Shown: positions 10,021 to 20,647 of the stretch, piece after piece
Layout of the letters: each line of letters starts with the position of its first letter
How positions within the stretch are numbered: the stretch's first letter is position 1
Notes under the pieces: generated by a model
Databases searched by the model: none
The model's input: only the letters and a program-made list of their open reading frames with translations
Told to the model about the DNA's origin: nothing
Program-made: the position numbers and the translations under genes
Source: Bidens hawaiensis
Lineage: Eukaryota > Streptophyta > Magnoliopsida > Asterales > Asteraceae
Assembly (NCBI GenBank): GCA_021521415.1
Contig: JAIQDT010006438.1
Span: 62,001 to 126,000 of the forward strand
DNA length: 64,000 nt
Reading direction: 5' to 3'

Positions 10021-10703
10021 CCTTGGCAAACAAGTAACCGTAAGACGGATGCGGGTACAGAGTAAAGGCAAAACCCTTCACATACCTAGCACCCGCAGGG
10101 AATTGAAGCCAAGTAAAACCTTGGCAAACAAGTAACCGTAAGACGGATGCGGGTACAGTGTAAAGGCAAAACCCTTCACATACCTAGCACCCGCATGGAA
10201 TTGAAGCCAAGTAAAACCTTGGCAAACAAGTAACCGTAAGACGGATGCGGGTACAGTGTAAAGGCAAAACCCTACACATACCTAGCACCCGCAGGGAATT
10301 GAAGCCAAGTAAAACCTTGGCAAACAAGTAACCGTAAGACGGATGCGGGTATAGTGTAAAGGCAAAACCCTACACATACCTAGCACCCGCAGGGAATTGA
10401 AGCCAAGAAAAACCTTGGCGAACAAGTAACCGTAAGACGGATGCGGGTACAGTGTTAAGGCAAAACCCTTCACATACCTAGCACCCGCAGGGAATTGAAG
10501 CCAAATATTCCTCGGCAACCAAGTAACTATAAGACGGGTGCGGGTACAGTGTAAAGGCAAAACCCTTCACATACCTAGCACCCGCAGGGAATTGACGCCA
10601 GGAATACCTTGGAAGTAAAGTAACCGTAAGACGAGCGATGGTACAGTGTTAAGGCAAAACCCTTCGCATACCTAGCGCTCCGCTGGGAATTGAAACCAAG
10701 AAG
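10021..10703. repeat. 98-bp tandem repeat, seven copies (element A)
   Basis: Units start with CCTTGGCAAACAAGTAACCG at 10021, 10119, 10217, 10315 and 10413, with diverged units at 10510 and 10607 (period 97-98). Each contains GATGCGGGTACAGTGTAAAG and CTAGCACCCGCAGGGAATTG. Element B has one unit near 52415, and element C begins the array at 63976 where the window ends. Confidence 0.95.
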
Positions 10704-11070
10704 GATCTTCTGGGCAATGCTTGCGGAAACGGAAATAACATCCCCGCATAGCGGGAACGTCGAGAACTACGTTGTTTGAAGCTCCAGGATGGAATTGGTG
10801 GTTTTAACATAATTGATCACTATGTTCAAAACTACCAAAACCTCATGGAGAATCCACACAAGTGGGACTCAACGCTCCTGACTTGCGAGGAGGTTACAGA
10901 CCTACCCGCATCATACCCAAAGACCAAGCAGGAAACTCGGGAATTTCTGCAAGTGACAAGGACTTCCGCGGGAAGAATCCCCATGGAAAACCTTAAAAAA
11001 CCCTTTTCAAAACCCTTTGCTTAAGTCCAAAAGTTCACCTCACTTTATTAAACACGCATGAGAAGAACAT

Positions 11071-11085
11071 TGGACTGGGGGGACT
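11071..11085 (+). other. Polypurine tract of element A
   Basis: TGGACTGGGGGGACT directly precedes the 3' LTR. The same G-run precedes the 3' LTR of element B at 52879-52893. Confidence 0.7.
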
Positions 11086-12071
11086 TGAAGAGGTAGGTCC
11101 CAGCAGAGCCCAGTTGGACCCGCAAGACTCACCTTAAACAGGGACGTCTGCGCAGAAACCAACTGGATCCGCAGGACCAACCATGCTCAGAGACGTGACG
11201 TCCTTACGCGCAGTACCCAAGCTGGTCTCGCAGGAAATGCCTCCCAATGGTGAAGGACTCCGCCTGTCCCCGCAGCCTCGGATACAAGCCATTAGGGAAG
11301 GCCACCCGCGCAGCAAGGCTACACGCACAAGGCACTTAGCTCTCGATCATTCAGTGTCACCTGAAGGAATGAGCCAAGCCGGGAACAATCCCGCACAAGG
11401 GCGGGAGGGGGAATACTCCCGCCCAAATAAGCCAGTCCGTACGATACGGGAAGATCTTCTGTACTGTACCTGACGAGGTATGGGAAAAAGATCTGACTAA
11501 AGATACGACAGCTTATGGACAACAGTATGACGAGCAGCATGCTCCTACACTGTATGTCACTATTAGCCGCTGCCTACTCACCAACTCTTGTCATACCACG
11601 TGCGTAGCCGGCAGTTGGTGGAAAAGGAATAGTATACAGCAGGCCTGGTCGCTATCAGCCGCTACCTACCCACCAACTACCAGCAGGGCACGTGCGTAGG
11701 CTACTGTTGGTGGAACAGGAACACTGTTGCAGCCGGCCATACCTCCTTGGAAACCTACCTTCGGCTATAAATACCACAAATGGTATGACCATCTTATCTT
11801 ATCATATCTTATCTTATATCATTATATTATACCTGATATCTGCTCTAGCAATCTCTTAATATACATTTATATTTAAAGAGCAATCTAGTCTGATTCTCAC
11901 GCCGGAGGGTGGTCACAAGGAGGAACCCCCCCTTCTCAGTGACAAGCTCACGGTGTCTGTTTTGCAGGTTATCAGAATAACCATCTTCTCAGGGTCTAAC
12001 CCCTCGTGGGAAACATCTATCTAACCCCCAGGTTACCAGTAATCTTCGGGGGTCCGGTTAGTGTTTCTTCA
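11086..12071 (+). repeat. 3' LTR of element A
   Basis: Same 986-bp length and ends as the 5' LTR, with about nine substitutions by eye (for example near 11211, 11310, 11375, 11442, 11561 and several at 11977-12050). The TATA box is at 11765-11774. Confidence 0.95.
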
Positions 12072-12076
12072 TAAAC
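12072..12076. repeat. Target site duplication of element A, right
   Basis: TAAAC directly follows the 3' LTR and matches 5216-5220. Confidence 0.9.
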
Positions 12077-15000
12077 AAAAAGACTAGAGAGTGACTGCAT
12101 ATTCCATGGAGTAGGTCTGGGAAGTAGATGGTGAGTGTGAAAGAGAAGAGATCAAGGTTAATTTTGTGATTGCATTTTTATTAAATTCCAATTCCTTCAA
12201 TAAATTACCAACCAAACAAGTCATAAGTTTCCATTGGAATTAATTCCAATTCCTTCAAATTTCTATTCATTTGAAGGATTCCAATTCTTACACAAAAAAT
12301 CTGTAAACCAAACGGCCCCTAAGTTTGTTTCCAAAACTCACTTAGTTCATCACCGATGCCATGAAATTCCGGATAATGGAATTAAATGCCTTCTCCTAAT
12401 CGACTTTGAAAATAAGAATTTTCATTTCTGTTTCTTTAGCGCATACAGTCAATTCATTAACGACAAGATGACCATCTGAAATGTTCCTCCCAGCACATAA
12501 GATTATTGTTTGGCTCCAATGATCAGACAGATTAGTGAATTACCTACTAATTAAGAAGAGACATCAATGTACTAAAGATAACATTCTTTGTTATCTTTTT
12601 TTATTGAGTCGTCAAGTCAGGTTTTATAAAACTTTGATGTAACCTAACATTTCTCCTGTATTTACTATTACTTTTATTACCCAGTTGGGACAAAGTGAGG
12701 TGGACCAAGACGTTTAGGGGTTTGTCATTGTTGGTTTGTGCATGCAAAATTATTTGAATAGACAGGAATAATAACATTTAGGGATAATAATGAGCCATTA
12801 GGTCTTTCAAAGGGTTGTACTATGGACTTGGTTCATGCTATCTACCAGAATAACCGGTGGCCAGTTTTCTTTTAAGAGATGACGGGTTGATTAAAAACCA
12901 TAACAAGATTGATAATTATTGTTATGAGACGTTTAAAAATTCCTTAATTTCACTTGAAATGACCATTTTACTATTACTTCTAATTATAAAAACAATATTC
13001 GTGTATAAAGTTCTCACCTGATTGTCCGTGTACATAACCTCTTAACCAATTTTAATGAACTAATTCAGTTTATAAACAAACTTGTGGCTAAATTTTCACA
13101 ATCGATCTTCTTAGCCCTAACATACTCTTTTCCTAATGGAAGACAACAACGAGTTCAAGGATTACGTCTGGGGTACGTTACCTATGCACCTCCTTAATGT
13201 CAACATAATTTAGCCGAACCATAACGACTCAATCATCTGATGAATTTTCATTTTTATTTTTAGGACAACAAAAAGATTATATAAAAAGATGATGGTTAGG
13301 AAAAGCTAACCAAACGTTAAAGACACACAATTACATGAAAAGAAGCAAGTCTTGAATCCGCTCGGAGATTTTAAGTGTTTTGTTTATAACGATAAATTAA
13401 GTTCGTGATTAGTGTTTCTAGTTAGAACAAACTAAACCTCTCTCTCTCTCTCTCAAATTGCCATATTTTTAGACGTATTTTGAGACTTTAGCTTAAAGAT
13501 TTTAATATACCAAAACTTAGTCCTTTCCTATTTTTAATTTTTATGGTACAAGTGACATGAGTGTGTTAAACCTTAAATAAGTTTTGCTAAGATATTTTCA
13601 CTTTATTTTGTGTTTATAGTTTTCTGAGTTATTAAAATAAATGGGAAAACGGGTGGCTTAATCTATCAAGTGTGTTTTAATGTGACTTACTTTTACAAGA
13701 GGAGGATCATTTACATTAATATTTTTTTCTTATCCTTTTTATTTGGTTGGTTGTCGAAGTCATAGGATCATTTACATTGATATTTTTAGCTTATTCTTTT
13801 TATTTGGTTGGTTGTCCAAGTCATATTTTGCTTTAATTTTTCCAATATTTAGGATTTTACTATAGTTTTTATTCCTCCTTAATTTAGGATGTATATTTGG
13901 AGAGAGACAAAGTGTAGTTGACCACGACCGCCCCTGACCTCTTGACTGATTTCTATGAATATAATCTCTCTATAAATGATTTATATGAAGGGTTAACCAT
14001 AACAGCTCACAAGTAAAATAGCTAACTGGTTAAACAGAAAAAGAAAGTCAAAGATAAATTTATTGAAAAAGATGAATAAAAGAAAGAGAAGAGATAATAA
14101 TAACTATGACATGTATAGAATAAAAACACTTTTGAGTTGAGAAAAGCTATGAAAACCCAATGTAAGATCGTTTTCTTATCTTTATACATATATAATATAT
14201 GTTGTTACATTTAATACAAACATTAAAAAATTAAAATTTGTTTCGTATTTTTTTTATATTTATTTTTAACTTTTAAACATATTTTTTAGAATAGGGAAAA
14301 TGTAACTTTACTTTTATATTTTTTATTAACTTTAATTATGAACCACAAGTTTCAAGCTTTAATTAAAAAACGTATGGTTGAAAATGAGTTCTAGAGTATT
14401 CTCAACACAAATGAGTTTTTATTTTATCTTAACCCAATGATAATTTTCGTAAATATAATTGTAGAGTTTGCGACTTTGAGTTGGAGTTTATTTATTATGT
14501 GTGAGTATTATTAGGAATTAGAGTTGGAGTAGGAAATAGGTTAATGTTAATTAGTATTTATGTGGTATTCGTTATTGATAATATTGAAATAGTCGTGATG
14601 AGTTATCACAAACATATCAGAATTGTTGATGTTACTTTAATTAGTCCAACTTTGTATGTATACTATATTTTATCATATTATTTATATGTTCATTTAATTA
14701 AATAGATGCTGGATATATTTTTTAATGAATAAGATCATTATTTATACATTGTAAGAAATATCAAATCGTAAAACCAACCATATCAAATGCATTCTCATGA
14801 GATATATTCTTTTGTAAGTATACAAATAAATGGGCACCCACAAACATGATATACGGCTCCCTTCTTTGTCGTAAAACCAATCATAAACTCGTTACACAAC
14901 GACGACTCACACCACCCATCCAAACTAGGCAACTCAATAATCTCACCCAACTCATCAACCAAATTACACACATTACCAGCAGATGACAAACTATTGCATG

Positions 15001-15224
15001 GCAGCTGCTTTTGGGGCAAACTCTCTGGCAATAAAAACTGTTGCATAGTAGCTGCTTTCGCAGCAGCTTCCTGGACATCACGTGGCGCATGAGATGCTGG
15101 ACGAGGTAAACTGTCTTTTAGTTGCGGGAAGTTTAGAACCGCAGCAGTACCTTTAATAGATAAAGCCGCAACATCATGAGCTCTAGCGGCCATCTCTGGT
15201 GTTGGAAAACTGCCTAACCAAATG
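12072..15224. repeat. Tandem segmental duplication, right copy
   Basis: Matches 2062-5214 without indels. Unlike the left copy it runs on past AATG at 15221-15224 into the intact 5' half of the ERF gene, so this side preserves the original gene arrangement. Positions 12320-14790 contain no recognisable gene. Confidence 0.95.
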
Positions 15225-15358
15225 CGTGTTTTTTGTCGAGGTTGCCGAATCTCGGACACCCATTTGCCCCATCTTCGACGTCGGACTCCTCGGTATACTG
15301 GATGCTTGTGATCACCTGCATCTTCTGGATGTGGTCTCTTGTTAGTTTTAGGTGACAT
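14795..15358 (-). CDS. ERF/DREB A-4 transcription factor copy 2 (ERF036-like), altered C-terminus
   Basis: This 187-residue single-exon protein has an AP2/ERF DNA-binding domain at about residues 21-78 ([46 protein letters not shown]). It is followed by [20 protein letters not shown], the motif typical of ERF group III (DREB A-4, TINY-like). Such factors act in the nucleus on DRE/GCC-type elements. Val34 matches the DREB-type V14, but the residue at DREB position 19 is Gln39 instead of Glu. The [14 protein letters not shown] block is present, but after CNEFM the sequence changes to [14 protein letters not shown]... ending LTKEYIS. The Trp-containing acidic end seen in copy 3 is therefore lost. 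A TATA box lies about 43 bp upstream. It is probably expressed, but activation strength may differ. Confidence 0.88.
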   Translation of the reverse strand: MSPKTNKRPHPEDAGDHKHPVYRGVRRRRWGKWVSEIRQPRQKTRIWLGSFPTPEMAARAHDVAALSIKGTAAVLNFPQLKDSLPRPASHAPRDVQEAAAKAATMQQFLLPESLPQKQLPCNSLSSAGNVCNLVDELGEIIELPSLDGWCESSLCNEFMIGFTTKKGAVYHVCGCPFICILTKEYIS

Positions 15359-16425
15359 ATTGATGGTTTTGTTAGTTCAAGAGACTTATGCCAATGTTTT
15401 ATATATATAATGTTGGATACAAGGCTACTAGCATTATTGTACGTATAGTGTTCATGACACTTGTTTTTATATAGATGTTATCTATTGGATTCATTGAATT
15501 AAAATGTTTTAAGTGCTATCAAATTGTGTTTTTATGTAAGAGAAATATGTATAGGAGCCATAACTTTTTCACACATCAAAAATTTTTTAAACAAATTACA
15601 TCATAAAAACGAGTATTTTATTCTCTTTAATTTGAGTATGATATTGTCATACTTCTTTAACTTTAAAAAATTAACATACTACGTAATTATCAGGTAGGAT
15701 CGGTAAAAAGTCGAGTCATGTGAGATCGAGTCATGTGTTAGAACAAATTAGGAGTCGAGTCAGATGAACTTGAGTCATGTGTAAGACCAAATTAGGGTCA
15801 GAACGAGTCGATACAGAAAGTGTTAAATTAGTTCGATTCGTGTCGATACGCTTGTAAGTCGAAAGAGATCAGGTCAAAACATGTTTCAGATTAGAACAGT
15901 GCATGTTCAGAAAGGGATTTATATCAAAATATGTTGGTTTAAAAAATTATCTATTTGAGATTACTGTATATTTCAGCTTTGTAACTTGATTTTCGACATC
16001 ATTTACAATCTTACTGTTTTTCCATGAATTACACGTCTACATTCAAGTTATGTATGCACTGTCATCAGGTGAATCATGTACCGACACTGATTATGCGGTT
16101 GATGTTAGGTTGTGCGCCCATTCCGCCACACCACGCGGGAACCCAGCTAGTTTTACTAAAAGCTTATGCTACTCTGCCAAACACTTAAATTTTTAAAAAG
16201 CTACAGCTAACAGCTACCAGCTTCCAGCCTTTAACTTTCATCTTACAGCTAACAGCTACCAACTAGTTTTGTATGGGATTGTGAAATATGATGAGGTGAG
16301 TTACAAAAGTTGAAAAAAGAAACGATGAAGTAGAGATAAACGATTGTTTTGTATATAAATTATTTATTAAAAAGAAAAAAAAAATTAATCACATCTCCCC
16401 CATGCCCGACCTGAGCTCCACGGTA
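14884..16425. repeat. ERF gene plus promoter duplication, left copy
   Basis: Homologous to 17791-19333. The shared block begins at the ATAAACTCG in the ERF 3' coding end and continues through the gene and about 1.05 kb upstream, to GCTCCACGGTAA. Roughly 25 differences are visible, so this duplication is older than the 3.15-kb one. Confidence 0.9.
15401..15410 (-). promoter_or_regulatory. TATA box of ERF copy 2
   Basis: Reads TTATATATAT on the minus strand, about 43 bp upstream of the ATG at 15358. It is conserved at 18308-18317 before copy 3. The 5' leader would be very short. Confidence 0.6.
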
Positions 16426-17625
16426 AAAAGGGCATCGTCCCTTTAGCGTCCATGGAGGCTATGTTTGGCGCCCAAAGTTTCTCCGCCCACAACAAATGGT
16501 CTAATCCCTTTTAATTTGTGAAACAACAGCAAGCCGAAAAGGCTGCAGCCACTCATCCAGTCCTTTTAACTTCTTTAATGCAGCCCTCTTCTCAATTCTT
16601 TCAAGCCCATGTGATCCATTAGCACATATTGAATTTATATCAATAACCTAATTAGCCATGAAGGTTAATCTGAGCCCATTTGATTTAACTCATAGCCAGC
16701 CGAATAACTCGTTTTTTAATCTAATCGTATCGTTTTAACTTGTTTTTTAATAACCTAGCTACAAATAAAAAAAGAATCAAAAGTAATATATTTTGGTGAT
16801 GGAAGCACTTAAGAGTTTCTCATATTAAAAAAAAATCCTTCTTGAGGTCCATTTCTACATACGTATTGTCTTAAGATCGTAAGATGTTTAATTATGAAGT
16901 TTTTTTGACGAATATTATGGATTTTGGCTGTTCTTACACGTAGTAGCTAACGCTAACAGGACGCTGAAGACAAAAAAGCTATATGAAAGAGTCCCCAAAC
17001 TCTCATGGGTGTGTTGCTGTTGTTCAAGCTATCTTTGTTATGAATTCATGATTGTTGGTCAAGATATAGTTTTAGTCCTGTTTGTTAATTTCTCAAATTA
17101 ATATTATTTACAAGTTGGGGCACACAAAAATAAGCTTCATGCTTGTCACATGTTTTCAATCTAGGATATCATATTCAAATAATCTTTTTGATTATATGAA
17201 TTTGAGCATGTGGCAAGACACTAAGACATGTCGCAAAAATATTCCTTAAGAGTCTTACATCTTATACTATGGTTTAGAACACCCTAATCTTCTTTCTCCA
17301 AGAAAACAACATCCAAAGACATCTTACTATCTTATGATGGTCGTAGTGGGGCATCACCCCACTAACGTTAGAGCTTTAACGCTAGCCAAACCACTACACA
17401 CACCCTTTAACATGGAGAGCGTTTCGTCGCTTTGGGCGTGAAACCCCTGGCACCCCATGCCTCATTTTCTCCATCCATTTGATCTACTAATCCAAAAGAA
17501 AAATAACACATCATCCCTTTTAATTTGGCCTAAATTATTTTTTAATTTAATTAATTTGAATATTATTTCAATAAAGTGGTTAGTTAAACCACTACACGCT
17601 TTTCAGAGTTTAGTTAGTTAAATCT
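16426..17625. other. Intergenic region between ERF copies 2 and 3
   Basis: No gene found. There are fragments with GC-richer blocks (near 16426-16500 and 17340-17460) that look like decayed DNA transposons, but no ends could be paired. Confidence 0.5.
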
Positions 17626-17686
17626 TCACTGCCTATGTAACCGTGAGGTGATAATAACTTTTACATCAGTTATCCCACTCACAGTC

Positions 17687-18265
17687 TCATGACCGGGACT
17701 CCTTAACAATAACGGAATCATCCGGCATCTTGTCCGACGAGTCAGCCACCACCCATGATGGATACATCCACTTATCCACCGTCTCCACCATAAACTCGTT
17801 ACACAACGACGACTCACACCACCCATCCAAACTAGGCAACTCAATAATCTCACCCAACTCATCAACCAAATTACACACATTACCAGCAGATGACAAACTA
17901 TTGCATGGCAACTGCTTTTGGGGCAAACTCTCTGGCAATAAAAACTGTTGCATAGTAGCTGCTTTCGCAGCAGCTTCCTGGACATCACGTGGCGCATGAG
18001 ATGCTGGACGAGGTAAACTGTCTTTTAGTTGCGGGAAGTTTAGAACCGCAGCAGTACCTTTAATAGATAAAGCCGCAACATCATGAGCTCTAGCGGCCAT
18101 CTCTGGTGTTGGAAAACTGCCTAACCAAATGCGTGTTTTTTGTCGAGGTTGCCGAGTCTCGGACACCCATTTGCCCCATCTTCGACGTCGGACTCCTCGG
18201 TACACTGGATGCTTGTGATCACCTGCATCTTCTGGATGTGGTCTCTTGTTAGTTTTAGGTGACAT
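17687..18265 (-). CDS. ERF/DREB A-4 transcription factor copy 3 (ERF036-like), complete
   Basis: This 192-residue single-exon protein is identical in layout to copy 2 up to residue 161: AP2 domain at 21-78, the group III motif after it, then [14 protein letters not shown]. The end is [20 protein letters not shown] followed by 12 acidic/basic residues. The EIIELPSL ... VDKWMYPSW arrangement is what I expect of the conserved activating C-terminus in group III ERFs, so this copy keeps the ancestral 3' end. One AP2 residue differs from copy 2: WVSET instead of WVSEI (Thr37), in a beta-strand that contacts DNA. By gene order it is the likely counterpart of Arabidopsis ERF036 (At3g16280), from memory. 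Confidence 0.9.
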   Translation of the reverse strand: MSPKTNKRPHPEDAGDHKHPVYRGVRRRRWGKWVSETRQPRQKTRIWLGSFPTPEMAARAHDVAALSIKGTAAVLNFPQLKDSLPRPASHAPRDVQEAAAKAATMQQFLLPESLPQKQLPCNSLSSAGNVCNLVDELGEIIELPSLDGWCESSLCNEFMVETVDKWMYPSWVVADSSDKMPDDSVIVKESRS

Positions 18266-19333
18266 ATTGATGGTTTTGTTAGTTCAAGAGACTTATGCCA
18301 ATGTTTTATATATATAATGTTGGATACAAGGCTACTAGCATTATTGTACGTATAGTGTTCATGACACTTGTTTTTATATAGATGTTATCTATTGGATTCA
18401 TTGAATTAAAATGTTTTAAGTGCTATCAAATTGTGTTTTTATGTAAGAGAAATATGTATAGGAGCCATAACTTTTTCACACATCAATAATTTTTTAAACA
18501 AATTACATCATAAAAACGAGCATTTTATTCTCTTTAATTTGAGTATGATATTGTCATACTTCTTTAACTTTAAAAAATTAACATACTACGTGCTTATCAG
18601 GTAGGATCGGTAAAAAGTCGAGTCATGTGAGATCGAGTCATGTGTTAGAACAAATTAGGAGTCGAGTCAGATGAACTTGAGTCATGTGTAAGACCAAATT
18701 AGGGTAAGAACGAGTCGATACAGAAAGTGTTAAATTAGTTCGATTCGTGTCGATACGCTTTTAAGTCGAAAGAGATCAGGACAAAACATGTTTCAGATTA
18801 GAACAGTGCATGTTCAGAAAGGGATTTATATCAAAATATGTTGGTTTAAAAAATTATCTATGTGAAATTACTGTATATTTCAGCTTTGTATCTTGATTTT
18901 CGACATCATTTACAATCTTACTGCTTTTCCATGAATTACACGTCTACATTCAGGTTATGTATGCACTGTCATCAGGTGAATCATGTACCGACACTGATTA
19001 TGCGATTGATGTTAGGTTGTGCGCCCATTCCGCCACACCACGCGGGAACCCAGCTAGTTTTACTAAAAGCTTATGCTACTCTGCCAAACACTTAAATTTT
19101 TAAAAAGCTACAGCTAACAGCTACCAGCTTCCAGCCTTCAACTTCCATCTTACAGCTAACAGCTACCGTTTAGTTTTGTATGGGATTGTGAAATATGATG
19201 AGGTGAGTTACAAAAGTTGAAAAAAGAAACGGCGAGGTAGAGATAAACGATTGTTTTGTATATAAATTATTTATTAAAAAGAAAAAGAAATTTAATCACA
19301 TCTCCCCCATGCCCGCCCTGAGCTCCACGGTAA
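17791..19333. repeat. ERF gene plus promoter duplication, right copy
   Basis: Partner of 14884-16425. The left edge lies within the ERF coding sequence. The right edge abuts the truncated outer arm of the palindromic element at 19334. Confidence 0.9.
18308..18317 (-). promoter_or_regulatory. TATA box of ERF copy 3
   Basis: TTATATATAT on the minus strand, about 43 bp upstream of the ATG at 18265, in the same context as in copy 2. Confidence 0.6.
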
Positions 19334-20178
19334 TGCAAATAATGCAAATTTAGTCCAATAAATGCAAATTTAGTCCAAATAGTTTATTTTTCGCATAAAG
19401 ACCCTCCACGTTTCACAGTTCTTGCCAATTACATCCAAATTACTAACCCCGCTAAATTTTATCGTTAAGTCAGGGGTAGACATGTCTTTTCACTCTTTCT
19501 TTATTATAATACTTATTTAAATAAACTGCGGTTTTCGTCCCTCTGGTTTGTCAAAATCTGCAGTTTTAGTCCAGTATTTTCAAATTTGCAATTTTTCTTC
19601 CTTATGGTTTCATTTCACTTGCAATTAAACCCAAATTTATTAACCTTGTTAAGTCTTGTAGTTAACCCGTTTGCGTGCCCCTCATGTGACATCAATTTTG
19701 TCTTTTTTCTCTCCAAATAAACCTCATCCCTAATTCGCAACCCCCTCACGTGAGGGGCTGTGGTGTATTTGGGGAAAAAGGGAAAAAAGAAGGAACAAAA
19801 TTGCCCCTCACTTGAAGGGCACACTGATGGGTTTAACAACCAAACTTAACGAGATTAGAGAATTCGAGTTTAATTGCAAGTGAAATGAAACCATAGGGAA
19901 GAAAATTGCAAACTTAAAACTATTGGACTGAAACCGCATATTTGGACAAACCACAAGGACGAAAACCGCAGTTCACTTAAATAAGTATTATAATAAAGAA
20001 ATAGTGAAAAGACATGTCTACCCCTGACTTAACGATAAAATTTAACGGAGTTAGTGATTTGGATGTAATTGGCAAGAACTGGGAAACGTGGAGGGTCCAT
20101 ATGCAAAAAATAAAATTTTTGAACTAAATTAGCATTATTTGCCAAACCACAAGGACTAAAATGACACTTTACTCGAAA
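19334..20178. mobile_element. Palindromic (foldback) element, outer
   Basis: Two long inverted arms: the left (about 19334-19520) contains GACCCTCCACGTTTC, ACCCCGCTAAATTTTATCG and GTAGACATGTCTTTTCAC. The right (19977-20178) carries their complements. The centre before insertion was ATACTTATTTAAATAAGTAT, a perfect palindrome now split by the inner element. The left outer end is cut off at the duplication boundary. No coding capacity. Confidence 0.8.
19521..19976. mobile_element. Palindromic (foldback) element, inner, nested at the centre of the outer one
   Basis: The ends ACTGCGGTTTTCGTCC and its complement GGACGAAAACCGCAGT define inverted arms of roughly 170-190 bp. TTAA occurs on both sides (19517-19520 and 19977-19980), consistent with a 4-bp target duplication. 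A related copy lies at 28273-28649. Confidence 0.85.
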
Positions 20179-20647
20179 AAAAATAGATATAAGCTTTTTA
20201 TAGGCAAAATTGACAATAATAATTGGTATGTGAGAGTTGAGACTTGAGGTTACATTTGATGTTGATAAATGATTTGCATGTCTAACTATATCTTCAACAA
20301 AGAAACTAAAATCAAAACAAACATATAAAGATGTAAAAGGCTTTTAAATCATATTTTAAAAGTTAAATAAACCGGACATATAACATGCATATTGCACAAA
20401 TCCAACATGTCAATCATTTAATAACATGACCATTTTTTGCAACAAAATTATTTTATGGAACTTGAGTTAGTCTATTAGTATTATCAAATTAAAAAATGCG
20501 GGGTTGCTTGGTAATTCTATGTTGAATCATTAAGAGATTTGACTGGTTAAAAGATAGCATCTGAATTATTTCGCATTTCTCTAAAACATAACTATTAAGA
20601 TGCTTCATAAACCATTAATAAATGTCTTTTTTAATGTTTCTTAATGG

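Larger units (their letters stand above)
5221..12071 (+). mobile_element. LTR retrotransposon element A (gag-only Ty3/gypsy, Tat-like)
   Basis: This 6851-bp element has two 986-bp LTRs beginning TGAAGAGG and ending TTCTTCA, a 5-bp TSD (TAAAC), a primer-binding site and a G-rich tract before the 3' LTR. It encodes gag on the plus strand. Protease, reverse transcriptase, RNase H and most of integrase are missing; only a short integrase tail survives. The minus strand keeps the last exon and the promoter of an antisense gene seen complete in element C. I count about nine LTR-LTR substitutions, so the insertion is young. The form matches what has been called TR-GAG, a non-autonomous type that needs enzymes from a relative. 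Confidence 0.95.

Noticed and set aside
10021..10703. CRISPR-like array
   Set aside because: Units of 97-98 bp are adjacent with no unique spacers and lie in a plant retrotransposon: an ordinary tandem repeat.
5221..12071. Duplication explained by recombination between two LTR elements at different sites
   Set aside because: That would leave unmatched 5-bp flanks. Here both flanks are TAAAC and the left flank continues as ATGTTAAAC from the 2058 site, so there was a single insertion.
16055..16190. Frame and GC-richer block repeated at 18960-19095
   Set aside because: Repeated only because it lies in the duplicated ERF upstream region. The 77-residue frame is open in one copy only and shows no domain.
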